A DNA stretch of 64,000 nucleotides, taken from RUG11783 sp964599695. GTDB lineage: Bacteria > Bacillota > Clostridia > Oscillospirales > Ruminococcaceae. A program made the translations under genes and the position numbers. Location: contig CAZRGP010000004.1 of assembly GCA_964599695.1 (NCBI GenBank), positions 1 through 64,000 on the forward strand, read 5' to 3'. Below the pieces are notes generated by a model that saw only the letters and a program-made list of their open reading frames with translations, searched no databases and was not told the DNA's origin. Of the stretch, positions 34,171 to 44,633 are shown piece after piece (positions within the stretch are counted from its first letter, which is position 1; each line of letters begins with the position of its first letter).

Positions 34171-35057
34171 TCCTCAAATAACGCCTCACAAAAATCATCC
34201 GGGTCAAATACGAGAAGATCGTCAATACCTTCTCCCACTCCAACAAAACGAACAGGAATCCCCAGTTTTTCCTTTACTGCAAATATCGCTCCGCCTTTTG
34301 CTGTGCCATCAAGCTTTGTAACTATTATTCCGGACACATCCGCTGCTTCAGAAAAGATCCGCGCCTGCTCGATTGCGTTCTGTCCAGTCATTCCATCGAT
34401 AACCAGAAGGGTTTCCACAGAAGCATCCGGAGACGCTTTTTTTACACTTCTTGCTATTTTTGACAACTCTTCCATCAGATTCTTCTTCGTCTGAAGACGA
34501 CCAGCAGTATCGCAGATTACGATATCCGCTTTTCCTGATGCAGCAGAAGCGACAGCATCAAAAACAACAGCAGAAGGATCTTTTTGACCGCTTAAAAACT
34601 GAGCGCCGCTTCTCTGAGCCCATACCTCAAGCTGTTCAACAGCAGCAGCCCTGAATGTGTCTGCAGCAGCGATCATGACTTTTTTACCCTGTGCAAGATA
34701 ATATGACGCCAGTTTTCCGGAAGCGGTTGTCTTCCCAGCCCCATTGACACCAATAAGCAGGATAACTGCCGGTTTTCCGGATAGATCCAGATCCCGTTCA
34801 GCACGCAAGCGATCCGCACAGATTTTTTTCAGCAGAGCCTTAGCTTCCTCGTCACCGTGCGCATTTTCGTCCATAACTGCATTTCGAAGTTCCTCTGTGA
34901 CAGAAGCTGCCACATCATATCCTGCATCAGCTAGAATCAACGCCTCCTCAATACTGTCAAAGTATTCATCCGTATACTGGTCATCAAAACGAAGGGCGTA
35001 GGCAAATGTATTCTTCGTTTTTCGCAGACCTTCTTTCAGCTTATCAAAAAAACCCAT
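34167..35057 (-). CDS. ftsY: Signal recognition particle receptor FtsY
   Basis: This 296-residue SRP GTPase docks ribosome-SRP complexes at the membrane. It contains only the NG domain: a helical N part (1-85), then GVNGAGKTTASGKLA, DTFRAAAVEQL, DTAGRLQTKKN and TKLDGTAKGGA. The long acidic A domain of E. coli FtsY is absent, as in many Gram-positives. It lies 16 bases behind smc, the conserved Firmicute pair, and overlaps rdgB by 4 bases. Confidence 0.96.
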   Translation of the reverse strand: MGFFDKLKEGLRKTKNTFAYALRFDDQYTDEYFDSIEEALILADAGYDVAASVTEELRNAVMDENAHGDEEAKALLKKICADRLRAERDLDLSGKPAVILLIGVNGAGKTTASGKLASYYLAQGKKVMIAAADTFRAAAVEQLEVWAQRSGAQFLSGQKDPSAVVFDAVASAASGKADIVICDTAGRLQTKKNLMEELSKIARSVKKASPDASVETLLVIDGMTGQNAIEQARIFSEAADVSGIIVTKLDGTAKGGAIFAVKEKLGIPVRFVGVGEGIDDLLVFDPDDFCEALFEE

Positions 35058-35073
35058 ATATGATCTCCAATCG

Positions 35074-38000
35074 TTAAGATTTATCTCCCTCTATAACAAG
35101 CTGTGCTTCTTCCACTCCAAGCCTCAGGACTTTAGATACTCCGTCTTCCTGCATGGTGACACCGTAGAGAACTTCAGCAGCCTCCATCGTTCCACGACGA
35201 TGCGTAATCGCAATGATCTGTGTTTCACTTACCATTCTCTTAAGATACTGAGCAAATCTGACAACATTTGCCTCGTCAAGAGCTGAATCGATCTCATCCA
35301 ATATACAGAACGGAGATGGATTTACCTCGAGAATCGCCATATAGATTGCGATAGCGACAAGTGCCTTCTCCCCACCCGAAAGTGCACTAAGATTTTTTAT
35401 AACCTTTCCCGGAGGTTGCACGTCCAGTTCAATTCCGCTTCCCAGAATATCCGTTTCATCGGACAAATACAGATTGGCGGAACCTCCTCCGAATAATTCC
35501 TGGAAAGTCCGATGGAATCTGGAATTGATCTCATTGAAACTGACCGTAAAGATCTGTTTCATTTCGGATTCCAGTTCCTCAATCAAAGACAACAGGCTCT
35601 TTCTGCTGTCATCAACGTCCTTGATCTGACCCGAAAGGAAATTATATCGGCTGAGTACTTCATCATATTCTTCGATGGCAGCTACATTGACATTACCAAG
35701 GGATCGAATTCTGTTTCTAATCGAACTGACTTGCTGACGAAGTTCCGTTACACTGGAGAACTCAATGCACAGCGGCAATGCTTCGGCGATCGTCAGTTCA
35801 TATTCTTCCCAAAGGCGATTCAAATAACTGTTATATTCATTACTGAGAGATTCTTTTCTTTCTTCAAGCCTAGAAATCTCGGAAGCGATCTTCTCACGAT
35901 CCTGCATCATTTCATTCTGCTTCTCACGGATACGAATAACTTCTTTATCGTTCTCATCCCGAGCAGTATTGCTTGATGCTATCCTTTCCCTAAGCTGAGC
36001 AATCTCGTCTTTCAAACGATCCACCTGAGAAATACGATTATCGATTTCTCTTTTCTTGGATTCATTCTCATCCGAAATCCGCATCATCGCTGAATTGAGA
36101 TTTGCAAGACGATCCAAAGCTTCAGTGCCACGATGTTTAAGATCTTCCGCAGACGCCAGAATGCCTTCCACATCTTTGCTGATTTCTGTCCTGGAAAGCT
36201 TTCTCTCTGAAATCGTATTCATCAGGTTCGTCCGCTGCTCAATGAATCCGTCAGGAGAATCCGCCGATGCAAGAGCATTCTCATATCTTTCGGAATCCAC
36301 CTGCCGTAAAGCTATTTCGCTTTCCAGTTTCGCAATCTCGTTTTGACGTTCATTTCTCGTCTGACGAATCTGCTGCAATTCCTGATCTGCGAGTTCCAGA
36401 TTATGTTCAAGAGCCTCCACAATAGCCCCGATACGCTTCATCTCTGATTCCGTGCGTATCTTGTCTTCTTTCATCTCAGTGAGTTCATTCTGAGCTCTTT
36501 CGAGATCAGCCGATAAAGTATCTATCTCTATGAGAAGGCTGTCTTTTCTTTTTCTGTCCTCTTCTGTATCAGCAAGAATCTTCTTTATTTTTTCCTCAAG
36601 GGAATCGATCTCCCCTTTCCTGGAAAACATGCCGGCATTCTTAGCGGAATAGCCTCCGGTATATGATCCGCCCGCATTTATTACCTGACCGTCTTTCGTA
36701 ACAATCCTTACTCGATAATTGGACCTGCGTGCAACAGCAGAGGCATAGTCAAGATCTTCTGTAACAAGAATGCGACCCAAAAGGAAGCGAACTACCGAAT
36801 CATACTTTTTCTCATAATCTACAAGATCCGATGCCAGACCGATAACGCCCGGTTCTCTTAAAAGTTCAGAATGCTCAAACTTGGAAGGACGTATCGTGTC
36901 TAAAGGAAGAAATGTAGCACGTCCCGCTCGGCTATCCTTCAGAAAAGAGATTGCTTCTTTAGCAGCCCTTTCATTGCTGACAACAATATTCTGAACAGAT
37001 GCACCTAACGCAGTTTCTATGGCGAGCTCGAGTCCTTTATTCACCGTAAGCAAAGAACCTACAGTGCCTACGATACCTTCGATTTCCCTTTTTTCTTTTG
37101 CACTCAGTACTTTCCGAACAGGAGGCATGAACCCCTCATTGCTTCGCTCAAGATCGTTCAACAAATTGAGACGCTGCCTCATCAGGGAAACTTCCCTGTC
37201 TTTTTCCTCCAGTCTTTCTGATAATTCGTCACATCTGCTTCTTCTGCTCTGCAGTTTCAGTGAAAATCCATTTGTGATGTTTTCTTTTCCCTGAAGGTCA
37301 TTGTTGATCTGTTCCAGGTACTCGCCGATACGGCTGTATTCTTCTTTTTCCGCATCAAGGCGTTCTCTTTCCTGGGGAACTGTCGTCTGGATCATCTCCT
37401 CACGTTGTCCCAAGGTTTCAAGAACAGACTGTGCAGCAACAATATCCACACGAATATCCGTTATTTTCTGCTGCACCTCGGTCAGCATACGAGCCAACTC
37501 GGATCTCTGTGCGTCAGACTGAGCGCTGTTCTCGATCAATTGATCCAGCTCCAGTTCCAGCTCAGAAATGCTCTTGTCCAGGACTTCCACTTCCGCCAAT
37601 TTATCGGCGGCTTCTTTCTCCAGACTCTCTATTTTGTTTTTCAGATCAAAATCGCCATTGGAAAGGCTGCTTTTATCATCCTCCAAAGAGCGCAGATCCC
37701 TTTCACCGTGCATAATATCATTCTTCAGAACTGCTATCTGAGATTCAAGTGCACTGATCCTTTCCGTACGCTCATCTATTTGCGTATTGCACTCCTCAAC
37801 GAGGACATTGGCCGTCCTGTTTTTCTCATACAATTCGCTGATGATGTGATTCTGATCCTCAATTCCATCATCAATCTTTTTATAGTCAAGTTTGGCGATC
37901 TCGATCTTCTCATCCTGAGCATGCAGATTATCATGGCTTCTTCTGATCGTATCGCAGTAGAGGGTGATCTCCAGCCCTCTTCTCTGTTCTGATAGTTCCA

Positions 38001-38646
38001 GGAACTTCTTCGCTTTTTCGCTCTGCTCCTTCAGAGGTCCGATCCTGCTTTCCAACTCCCCGGCAATATCACGGAGACGGGATAAATTGTCTTCCGCCTG
38101 TACAAGTTTTCTTTCCGCTTCATTTTTACGGAAACGGAATTTCGCAATACCGGAAGCTTCTTCAAACACTTCTCTACGATCTGTATTCTTACTTTCTACA
38201 ACTTCGGAGATCCTGCCCTGACCGATAATGGAATAACCATCTCTTCCAAGTCCGGTATCCATAAACATCTCACGAAGATCACGAAGCCTTACAGGGGAGC
38301 CATTCACAGCGTACTCGCTGTCTCCTGAACGGTAATATCTTCTTGTTGCGATGATCTCGTCCCCCACTTCAGGGATACGTTTGTCGCTGTTATCAAGACA
38401 CAGTGAGACCTGAGCGAATCCCATAGGATTCCTCGTTTTGGTTCCACCGAATATAACATCTTCCATTTTCCCGCCGCGCAGGGACTTTGTGGATTGCTCA
38501 CCCAGGACCCATCTAACAGCGTCGCTGATATTGCTCTTTCCGCTGCCATTTGGTCCTACGATGCCGGTGAGAACCCTGTCAAAACCCAAGCGTGTTTTGT
38601 CAGGAAAAGATTTAAAGCCTTGAATTTCTACATATTTTAAAAACAA
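35074..38646 (-). CDS. smc: Chromosome segregation ATPase SMC
   Basis: This 1190-residue protein organises and separates the chromosome with ScpA and ScpB. Walker A (GPNGSGKSNISDAV, about 31-44) is N-terminal and is followed by a long coiled coil. The hinge lies around 520-640 (GIVGTVGSLL to AGGSYTGG) and a returning coil follows. The C-terminal head has LSALSGGEKALVAIAIYMA and Walker B FCILDEIDSALDEAN. Full length is normal. scpA and scpB are not in this window. Confidence 0.97.
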   Translation of the reverse strand: MFLKYVEIQGFKSFPDKTRLGFDRVLTGIVGPNGSGKSNISDAVRWVLGEQSTKSLRGGKMEDVIFGGTKTRNPMGFAQVSLCLDNSDKRIPEVGDEIIATRRYYRSGDSEYAVNGSPVRLRDLREMFMDTGLGRDGYSIIGQGRISEVVESKNTDRREVFEEASGIAKFRFRKNEAERKLVQAEDNLSRLRDIAGELESRIGPLKEQSEKAKKFLELSEQRRGLEITLYCDTIRRSHDNLHAQDEKIEIAKLDYKKIDDGIEDQNHIISELYEKNRTANVLVEECNTQIDERTERISALESQIAVLKNDIMHGERDLRSLEDDKSSLSNGDFDLKNKIESLEKEAADKLAEVEVLDKSISELELELDQLIENSAQSDAQRSELARMLTEVQQKITDIRVDIVAAQSVLETLGQREEMIQTTVPQERERLDAEKEEYSRIGEYLEQINNDLQGKENITNGFSLKLQSRRSRCDELSERLEEKDREVSLMRQRLNLLNDLERSNEGFMPPVRKVLSAKEKREIEGIVGTVGSLLTVNKGLELAIETALGASVQNIVVSNERAAKEAISFLKDSRAGRATFLPLDTIRPSKFEHSELLREPGVIGLASDLVDYEKKYDSVVRFLLGRILVTEDLDYASAVARRSNYRVRIVTKDGQVINAGGSYTGGYSAKNAGMFSRKGEIDSLEEKIKKILADTEEDRKRKDSLLIEIDTLSADLERAQNELTEMKEDKIRTESEMKRIGAIVEALEHNLELADQELQQIRQTRNERQNEIAKLESEIALRQVDSERYENALASADSPDGFIEQRTNLMNTISERKLSRTEISKDVEGILASAEDLKHRGTEALDRLANLNSAMMRISDENESKKREIDNRISQVDRLKDEIAQLRERIASSNTARDENDKEVIRIREKQNEMMQDREKIASEISRLEERKESLSNEYNSYLNRLWEEYELTIAEALPLCIEFSSVTELRQQVSSIRNRIRSLGNVNVAAIEEYDEVLSRYNFLSGQIKDVDDSRKSLLSLIEELESEMKQIFTVSFNEINSRFHRTFQELFGGGSANLYLSDETDILGSGIELDVQPPGKVIKNLSALSGGEKALVAIAIYMAILEVNPSPFCILDEIDSALDEANVVRFAQYLKRMVSETQIIAITHRRGTMEAAEVLYGVTMQEDGVSKVLRLGVEEAQLVIEGDKS

Positions 38647-38659
38647 TGTCCGTATCTCC

Positions 38660-39649
38660 TTACGGGTATTCTATATGAAACCTGCTAACAGTACTGTCAG
38701 GAATGACTTTTATATCCATTCCTTTATTTAAAAAGTAATTGATATTGCTCTTATTTTGCCCAATGATCTTGCTCAGAAGTTTTGGGTTGCATTTAATTAT
38801 AGCTGTTTTTTCTTTAATAATTACATTCTCGATCTCATTACGGAATATCAAGGATTCGCATAGTTCGCCAAATGCAGGATGAAAAGGTCCAGCAAGTGTT
38901 TTTTTCTGTAGCGAATTCTCCGAATGGAGCCCAACACGAATAACACGAATACCTTTATTACGAAATAAAATCATCAACTCTGCGGAGATCTTAACCGCCT
39001 CGTCTATATCAAGAGGCTTATAAACCCCTCTTCGCCACAATTCGGCTAGTTGAGTATCTTCGACAACCAGTGTCGGATAAATTCTCACCGTATCGGGTGC
39101 TATTTTAAGAAAAGCATCCGCTGTCTCCATGGCATCGCAGTATGCGTCCTCAACCCCATACATACCGACCATCATCTGAAGTCCAAGGGAAAACCCGTAC
39201 TCTCTGATCAATGAAGAAGCCATTGTAACATCCTTCGATGAATGGCCTCTTCCGTTCAATTCGAGCACCTTGTCGTTCATGCTCTGAGCACCAAGTTCAA
39301 TTGAATGCACACCATAAGATTTCAGCGTGGATAGAATACTATCATCTATATAATCAGGCCTGGTTGATATACGAATACCGCTTGCTCTCCCGCTTTCGAC
39401 AAAGGGGTAAGCAGCCTGCAGGTAAGCTTCCATCATCTTTTGGGGAATTGCAGTAAAGGATCCCCCGAAAAAAGCGATCTCCGTATTGATTCCCTCCTTT
39501 GGGAGGTATCGGTCACAAGTTTCTATAACCTCCATGGGATCAGGATAAACATGCTCACCCGATATATTTACCTGATCACAGAAAACACATTTATACGGGC
39601 AACCAAGATGAGGGATAAAAAAAGCCAGATTTGAATGTTTATTCAGCAT
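38660..39649 (-). CDS. Radical SAM protein, Elp3-like N-terminal type
   Basis: This 329-residue radical SAM enzyme has the [4Fe-4S]-binding CPYKCVFCDQ near residue 18-27. It is followed by EIAFFGGSFTAIP, IRISTRPDYID and GVHSIELGAQSMND, which match the Elp3-related oxygen-independent group often found between rnc and smc in Clostridia. The acetyltransferase half of true Elp3 is missing. The 3' end encodes a basic segment with KCNPKLLSKIIGQNKSNINYF. The substrate is unknown; RNA modification is a reasonable guess given the neighbours. It overlaps rnc by 7 bases. Confidence 0.85.
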   Translation of the reverse strand: MLNKHSNLAFFIPHLGCPYKCVFCDQVNISGEHVYPDPMEVIETCDRYLPKEGINTEIAFFGGSFTAIPQKMMEAYLQAAYPFVESGRASGIRISTRPDYIDDSILSTLKSYGVHSIELGAQSMNDKVLELNGRGHSSKDVTMASSLIREYGFSLGLQMMVGMYGVEDAYCDAMETADAFLKIAPDTVRIYPTLVVEDTQLAELWRRGVYKPLDIDEAVKISAELMILFRNKGIRVIRVGLHSENSLQKKTLAGPFHPAFGELCESLIFRNEIENVIIKEKTAIIKCNPKLLSKIIGQNKSNINYFLNKGMDIKVIPDSTVSRFHIEYP

Positions 39650-40317
39650 AGTCCCATAAGTTTCAGTGCCTCACAGGCAGCATTTTGCTCCGCCTGCTTT
39701 TTGCTTCTGCCTTTGGCTTTCGCAATGACGTTGCTGTTAAGCCATACTTCTACTTCAAAAGTTTTATCGTGATCAGGTCCGCTCTCGCCGGTATGTACAT
39801 ATCTCAATTTCTCTTCAGGATTTTGCTGGATTACTTCCTGAAGTTCCGTCTTATAGTCCCTGGACAATTCAATTGCTTCCGCTTCCTGCAGAACGTGCCG
39901 TCTTATAAATTTTTCAGCGGCAGAAAAACCACCATCCAGATAGATTGCGGCTATCACAGCTTCAAAACAATCGGACAGAATACTGTCACGCTCGTTTCCG
40001 TGACTTTTTGCTTCTCCCTTTCCCAACAACATATAATCGCCTAAGTGTATATCACGCGCAAATTCGGCTAGTGCACCTTCGCACACCATAGATGCTCTAA
40101 CTTTCGTTAAAACTCCTTCTTCTACATTGGGGTTTTTACGAAACAATTCCTCTGCAACGACAACCGAGAGAACCGCATCGCCAAGGAATTCCAGCCTTTC
40201 ATTGCAATCGACTCTAGACATTCCATGTTCGTTCACATAACTGGAATGTGTCAGGGCTTCACGCAACAATTCCGTATTATCAAACAAATAACCAATATTT
40301 TCTTCAAGTTGTCTCAT
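39643..40317 (-). CDS. rnc: Ribonuclease III
   Basis: This 224-residue double-stranded-RNA endonuclease matures rRNA and other transcripts. The signature NERLEFLGDAVLSVVVAEEL (about 39-58) and the second metal-site region SDCFEAVIAAIYLDGG are intact. A dsRNA-binding domain fills the C-terminus (YKTELQEVIQQNPEE to AKGRSKKQAEQNAACEALK). It overlaps trmFO by 4 bases and the radical SAM gene by 7. Confidence 0.97.
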   Translation of the reverse strand: MRQLEENIGYLFDNTELLREALTHSSYVNEHGMSRVDCNERLEFLGDAVLSVVVAEELFRKNPNVEEGVLTKVRASMVCEGALAEFARDIHLGDYMLLGKGEAKSHGNERDSILSDCFEAVIAAIYLDGGFSAAEKFIRRHVLQEAEAIELSRDYKTELQEVIQQNPEEKLRYVHTGESGPDHDKTFEVEVWLNSNVIAKAKGRSKKQAEQNAACEALKLMGLC

Positions 40318-41621
40318 TTCTTATCCTTTTTCAAGTAATTATCGAGCGCTTCAAGTCCCCGTCTCGAATAAGAAGCATATCTCTCTTTTTTGTCTTTGAT
40401 ATCTCCGATCGGAGGAAGTATCCCCATATTCGCGCCCATCGGCTGAAAATCTTTATTCTCTGTGGAAAGATAACGCATCAAACTTCCCAGCATAGTTTCA
40501 TCAGGTAATCTGGAAGGTTCTCTTCCTTCCAATCGATCGATTAGGAATCTAGCAGCCAGAATACCCCCTGCTGCGCTTTCCATGTAACCCTCAACGCCTG
40601 ACAGCTGTCCGGCGATATAAACCTGTTTCATTCCCTTCAGGCGAAGCGTCCCATCCAGCACTTTCGGAGCGTTGAGAAAACTATTACGATGCATAACGCC
40701 ATATCTGACAAACTCAGCATTTTCCAACCCAGGTATCATAGAAAACACTCGTTTTTGTTCGCCGAACTTCAGATTTGTCTGAAACCCGACCAGATTAAAC
40801 ATGGTACCTTCTGTATCCTCTTTACGGAGCTGAACGGCAGCCCATGGCCTATGTCCGGTAAAAGGATTCTTCAATCCGACAGGTTTCATTGGTCCATAAC
40901 GTGCCGCATCGATGCCACGTTTAGCCAGTTTTTCAATAGGCATACACCCTTCATATACCGGCTGATCCGCCTCGAAACTGTGAAGTTCAGCAACTTCTGC
41001 ATGCACGAGTTCATTCCAGAACTCTTCATATCCCGCCTTATCAAACGGGGAATTCCAATAATCGTCTCCGCCCCTGTCATATCTGCTCTGGCAAAACAGT
41101 TTTGAGAAATCCAAACTGTCAGCAGTCACGATTGGAGCAGCTGCATCATAAAAATACAGTGCATCATCACCTGTAATCCTTGACAGCTCTTCAGCGAGTT
41201 TACCCTCTGTAAGAGGACCCGTAGCTATAATCGTAGGGACGCTGTCGTCGATATGCGTGTATTCCTCACATACAACCTGTATATGTTTATTGTTGCGTAT
41301 CGTATCCGTAACACCGCTGCTGAACAAGTCACGGTTTACCGCAAGAGCACCACCAGCGGGGACTCTGCATTCATCCGCCACCTCCAGACACACAGACCCC
41401 AGCCTCCTCATCTCTTCTTTCATCATTCCGGCAGCACTTTCTATCCTGTCAGCCTTGAAAGAATTGGAGCACACAAGTTCTGCAAAGTATTCAGACTTGT
41501 GTGCGGGAGAGAATTTTAATGGCTTCTGCTCATAGAGAAACACATCATAACCATGAGAGGCCAGAGTATTTGCCGCTTCACATCCCGCAAGACCGGCACC
41601 TACAACATGAACAATGCTCAC
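40314..41621 (-). CDS. trmFO: tRNA (uracil-54-C5)-methyltransferase, folate- and FAD-dependent
   Basis: This 435-residue flavoprotein methylates U54 of tRNA using methylenetetrahydrofolate. The FAD-binding GAGLAGCEAANTLASHGYDV (8-27) is at the start. Family blocks KSEYFAELVCSNSFK, VPAGGALAVNRD and QLSGVEGYMESAAGG are present, including the cysteines used in catalysis. It overlaps both topA and rnc by 4 bases; topA-trmFO order is conserved across Firmicutes. Confidence 0.97.
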   Translation of the reverse strand: MSIVHVVGAGLAGCEAANTLASHGYDVFLYEQKPLKFSPAHKSEYFAELVCSNSFKADRIESAAGMMKEEMRRLGSVCLEVADECRVPAGGALAVNRDLFSSGVTDTIRNNKHIQVVCEEYTHIDDSVPTIIATGPLTEGKLAEELSRITGDDALYFYDAAAPIVTADSLDFSKLFCQSRYDRGGDDYWNSPFDKAGYEEFWNELVHAEVAELHSFEADQPVYEGCMPIEKLAKRGIDAARYGPMKPVGLKNPFTGHRPWAAVQLRKEDTEGTMFNLVGFQTNLKFGEQKRVFSMIPGLENAEFVRYGVMHRNSFLNAPKVLDGTLRLKGMKQVYIAGQLSGVEGYMESAAGGILAARFLIDRLEGREPSRLPDETMLGSLMRYLSTENKDFQPMGANMGILPPIGDIKDKKERYASYSRRGLEALDNYLKKDKK

Positions 41622-43720
41622 TTCGTTACCGCCTCACTGAAACCGCAGCCCTCATTTTCACAGATAAGAGCCGGCGCTTTTCCTTTTTTCTTGAATAATG
41701 TTTTCCCGCATTTCGGACAAAGCTTATCGGAAGGTTCATACCAAGACATGAATCCGCAGTCTTTGCCACGTTCACATGCATAATAGACTCTACCCTTTTG
41801 GCTTTTTTTCTGTATGATTTTGGATCCGCATTTGGGGCAGGAGCCTTTTGTTTCAATGACAATCTTCTTCGTGTTTTTGCACTCCGGAAACCCGGGACAC
41901 GCAAGGAACTTTCCGTATTTTCCGGACTTGATCACCATTTTCCGTCCGCATTTTTCACAGATAACATCTGTCTCTTCAGCAGGAACCTCAATCTTCTTTC
42001 CGTCCATTTCCTGTTCTGCACGCAACAGATTCTTTTCAAAGTCGACGTAGAAATCCCTTATCATATCTGTCCAAATGACCTTACCGGCTTCGACATTATC
42101 CAGATTCTTTTCCATCTGAGCAGAGAATTTCTCATCGACAATTTCAGGAAATTCCTCGATCATAAGATCGGTAACTACCATTCCAAGGGGAGTAGGACGC
42201 AGTGTCCTGCTGGACTTGGCATCTCTCTCAACATATCCTCTTTCTATGATCGTGCTGATAGTGGGTGCATAGGTAGAAGGTCTCCCAATGCCGTTTTCTT
42301 CCAATGTTTTGATCAGCGCAGCTTCGGTATAACGCTGAGGCGGCTGGGTGAACTTCTGAGCGTTTCTTATTCTATCAAGTGTTAACGGAGTATCTTTACT
42401 GAGAGCAGGAAGCTCATTAGGCTGATCTTTTTTCTCATCCGTCGTTTCTTCGTATAATGCAGCAAAACCATCAAATGTCACTGTATACCCGCTTGCCCGG
42501 AACAAATAATCTCCTGCCTCTACGTCAACTGAAACAGTTTTCTGATTCTGATCGGCCATGCGCGAAGCGAGAAAACGTTCCCAAATTAGTTTATACAATT
42601 TATATTGATCATCTGAAAGAGAAGAACGTATGCTGTCAGGAGTAAGATTTACATTCGTCGGGCGGATCGCTTCGTGTGCATCCTGAACCGATTCACTCTG
42701 CTTTCTCTTATAGGTTCTTTCACCTTTATATACGTATTCCTGCCCATAATGCTGAAGAAGGTACTCCCTTGCCGCGTTAGATGCTTCTTCAGAGATTCTG
42801 AGAGAGTCAGTTCTCATATAGGTTATAAGACCTGTCTGCCCTATGCCTGCTACATCGACGCCCTCATACAACGTCTGCGCTGTACTCATGGTTCTTCTAG
42901 ATGTAAATCCAAGCCTTCTAGACGCTTCCTGCTGGAGAGTAGAAGTAATAAAAGGAGGTTCCGGCTGTCTTTTTCTCACGCCTGATTTCAACTCAGAGAT
43001 AATAAAGTCCTTCCCGTTGATTTCTCCAAGTATCTTTTCACACTGAGACTGGTTTTCAATTGTGAAGTCGTCAGGCTTTACGCCTTTTTTGGTGCGCAAT
43101 TTAACCGTAAAAGAATCTGCTTGCGGGGTTTGGAGATCTGCTTCTATCGTCCAGTACTCTTTCGGAATAAAGGCCTCTATCTCCCTCTCCCTATCAACTA
43201 AAAGACGAACAGTAACCGACTGTACTCTTCCAGCGGATAATCCTCTCCTGATCTTTTTCCATAAAAACGGAGAAATCTTATATCCTACGAGCCTATCGAG
43301 AACACGTCTGGCCTGTTGCGCATCAAATAAATCTACGTTTATGGAGCGAAGATGCTTCATTCCCTCTTCGACTCCTTTTTTTGTGATCTCCCCAAAAGTG
43401 ACTCTGTTCTTGGCATCCAGCGGAAGTTTCAACAACGATGCCAAATGCCATGCAATCGCCTCCCCCTCACGGTCGGGGTCGGTAGCGAGAATTACATGAT
43501 CGCTTTTGTCCGCAGCGCTCTTCAGATCCCTAATAAGTTTACTCTTTGACATGATCTGAATATACTGCGGACGAAAGTTCCTATTGACGTCCACCCCAAG
43601 CGAACTTTGCGGAAGATCCCGCAAATGGCCCATGGATGCCATCACTTCATAATCTTTTCCCAGATACTTTTTAATGGTTTTAACCTTTGCAGGAGACTCT
43701 ACGATTACTAATGTCGACAT
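41618..43720 (-). CDS. topA: DNA topoisomerase I
   Basis: This 700-residue type IA topoisomerase relaxes negative supercoils. The Toprim domain (TLVIVESPAKVKTIKKYLG at 3-21, DPDREGEAIAWHL), the active-site tyrosine in GLITYMRTDSLRIS, and GIGRPSTYAPTI are visible. The C-terminus carries three zinc-ribbon units (CEKCGRKM with CPGFPEC; CPKCGSKI with CERGKDC; CPKCGKTL with CENEGC). Length is typical for Firmicutes. The gene starts 17 bases after the spoU stop and overlaps trmFO by 4 bases. Confidence 0.97.
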   Translation of the reverse strand: MSTLVIVESPAKVKTIKKYLGKDYEVMASMGHLRDLPQSSLGVDVNRNFRPQYIQIMSKSKLIRDLKSAADKSDHVILATDPDREGEAIAWHLASLLKLPLDAKNRVTFGEITKKGVEEGMKHLRSINVDLFDAQQARRVLDRLVGYKISPFLWKKIRRGLSAGRVQSVTVRLLVDREREIEAFIPKEYWTIEADLQTPQADSFTVKLRTKKGVKPDDFTIENQSQCEKILGEINGKDFIISELKSGVRKRQPEPPFITSTLQQEASRRLGFTSRRTMSTAQTLYEGVDVAGIGQTGLITYMRTDSLRISEEASNAAREYLLQHYGQEYVYKGERTYKRKQSESVQDAHEAIRPTNVNLTPDSIRSSLSDDQYKLYKLIWERFLASRMADQNQKTVSVDVEAGDYLFRASGYTVTFDGFAALYEETTDEKKDQPNELPALSKDTPLTLDRIRNAQKFTQPPQRYTEAALIKTLEENGIGRPSTYAPTISTIIERGYVERDAKSSRTLRPTPLGMVVTDLMIEEFPEIVDEKFSAQMEKNLDNVEAGKVIWTDMIRDFYVDFEKNLLRAEQEMDGKKIEVPAEETDVICEKCGRKMVIKSGKYGKFLACPGFPECKNTKKIVIETKGSCPKCGSKIIQKKSQKGRVYYACERGKDCGFMSWYEPSDKLCPKCGKTLFKKKGKAPALICENEGCGFSEAVTK

Positions 43721-43737
43721 TTAACAATCCTTTATAT

Positions 43738-44523
43738 TTATTTTCGAAAGACCCACATTAATATAGCTGCAGCAGCGTTGGCGTTTAAACTCTCCACGTC
43801 GTTTGCCATGGGGATATAGATGCTTTTATCGCACTTCTCGATGATCTCTATTGGAATACCGTGCCCTTCATTTCCTATTATCAGAAATGCTTTTTCCTCT
43901 ACACAGATATCCTCTACTTTCGATGCAGCAGGATTTAGGGAAGACGCATACGAATGAAATCCCATAACTGAAAGCTCTTTCAGCGCTTCGCCAAAATCAT
44001 CCACTGAAATACAGGGAAGATTCATCTGTGACAGAGCTCCAGCGCGAATTGCACGCGGTGACCATATGTCAGAACATTCGCTGGACAGAATCGCCGCATC
44101 AAAGCCCAATGCTGAAGCTGTACGTATCATAGCTCCGGCATTCTCAGGATTCTGTACGTTGCAGATACCAAGCACTCTATGATATTCGAAGCAAGAAGAA
44201 ACATCAGGTTGCTCAGGACGCGCAAAAATACCCCAGATACCCTGAGGTGACTTCAGATCTGAGATTCTCTGAGAGGCGTGATCTTTTAAAACGAATACTT
44301 CCGAGGCACTCCGATATAAACGAGAGGCCTCTTCGCTATATCGCTCAAGTGCGCTCTCCGTAACCCAAAGTTCTACTAAAGAATGCCCGGTGGCAACTGC
44401 GTCCAAGCATAATTTGACTCCGTCCACCAGAACAATATTCTTTTCATCCCGCAGTTTTTTAGACCCTGCAAGAGCAATCAGATCTTTCAACCTCTCATTG
44501 CTCTTAGAAGTGATCTCTATCAT
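43738..44523 (-). CDS. SpoU/TrmH-family RNA 2'-O-ribose methyltransferase
   Basis: This 261-residue SPOUT enzyme has an N-terminal substrate-binding segment (1-100, with ITSKSNERLKDLIALAGSKK). The knotted methyltransferase domain carries VQNPENAGAMIRTASALGF, IIGNEGHGIP and IPMANDVESLNANAAAAILM, the three SpoU motifs. It would methylate a ribose in rRNA or tRNA; the exact site is not predictable. It is the first gene of the long run to leuS, with a promoter just upstream, while in many Firmicutes a similar gene follows rplT, as here. Confidence 0.9.
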   Translation of the reverse strand: MIEITSKSNERLKDLIALAGSKKLRDEKNIVLVDGVKLCLDAVATGHSLVELWVTESALERYSEEASRLYRSASEVFVLKDHASQRISDLKSPQGIWGIFARPEQPDVSSCFEYHRVLGICNVQNPENAGAMIRTASALGFDAAILSSECSDIWSPRAIRAGALSQMNLPCISVDDFGEALKELSVMGFHSYASSLNPAASKVEDICVEEKAFLIIGNEGHGIPIEIIEKCDKSIYIPMANDVESLNANAAAAILMWVFRK

Positions 44524-44633
44524 TCATATTTCCTTCAATTAAAGAATACTCTTAACTGACAACTCTATCATCTGAAGCAGCAGATTGCATTCCAAAGACA
44601 GTATCAGCATTGTTGTATTATATTTATTACATT

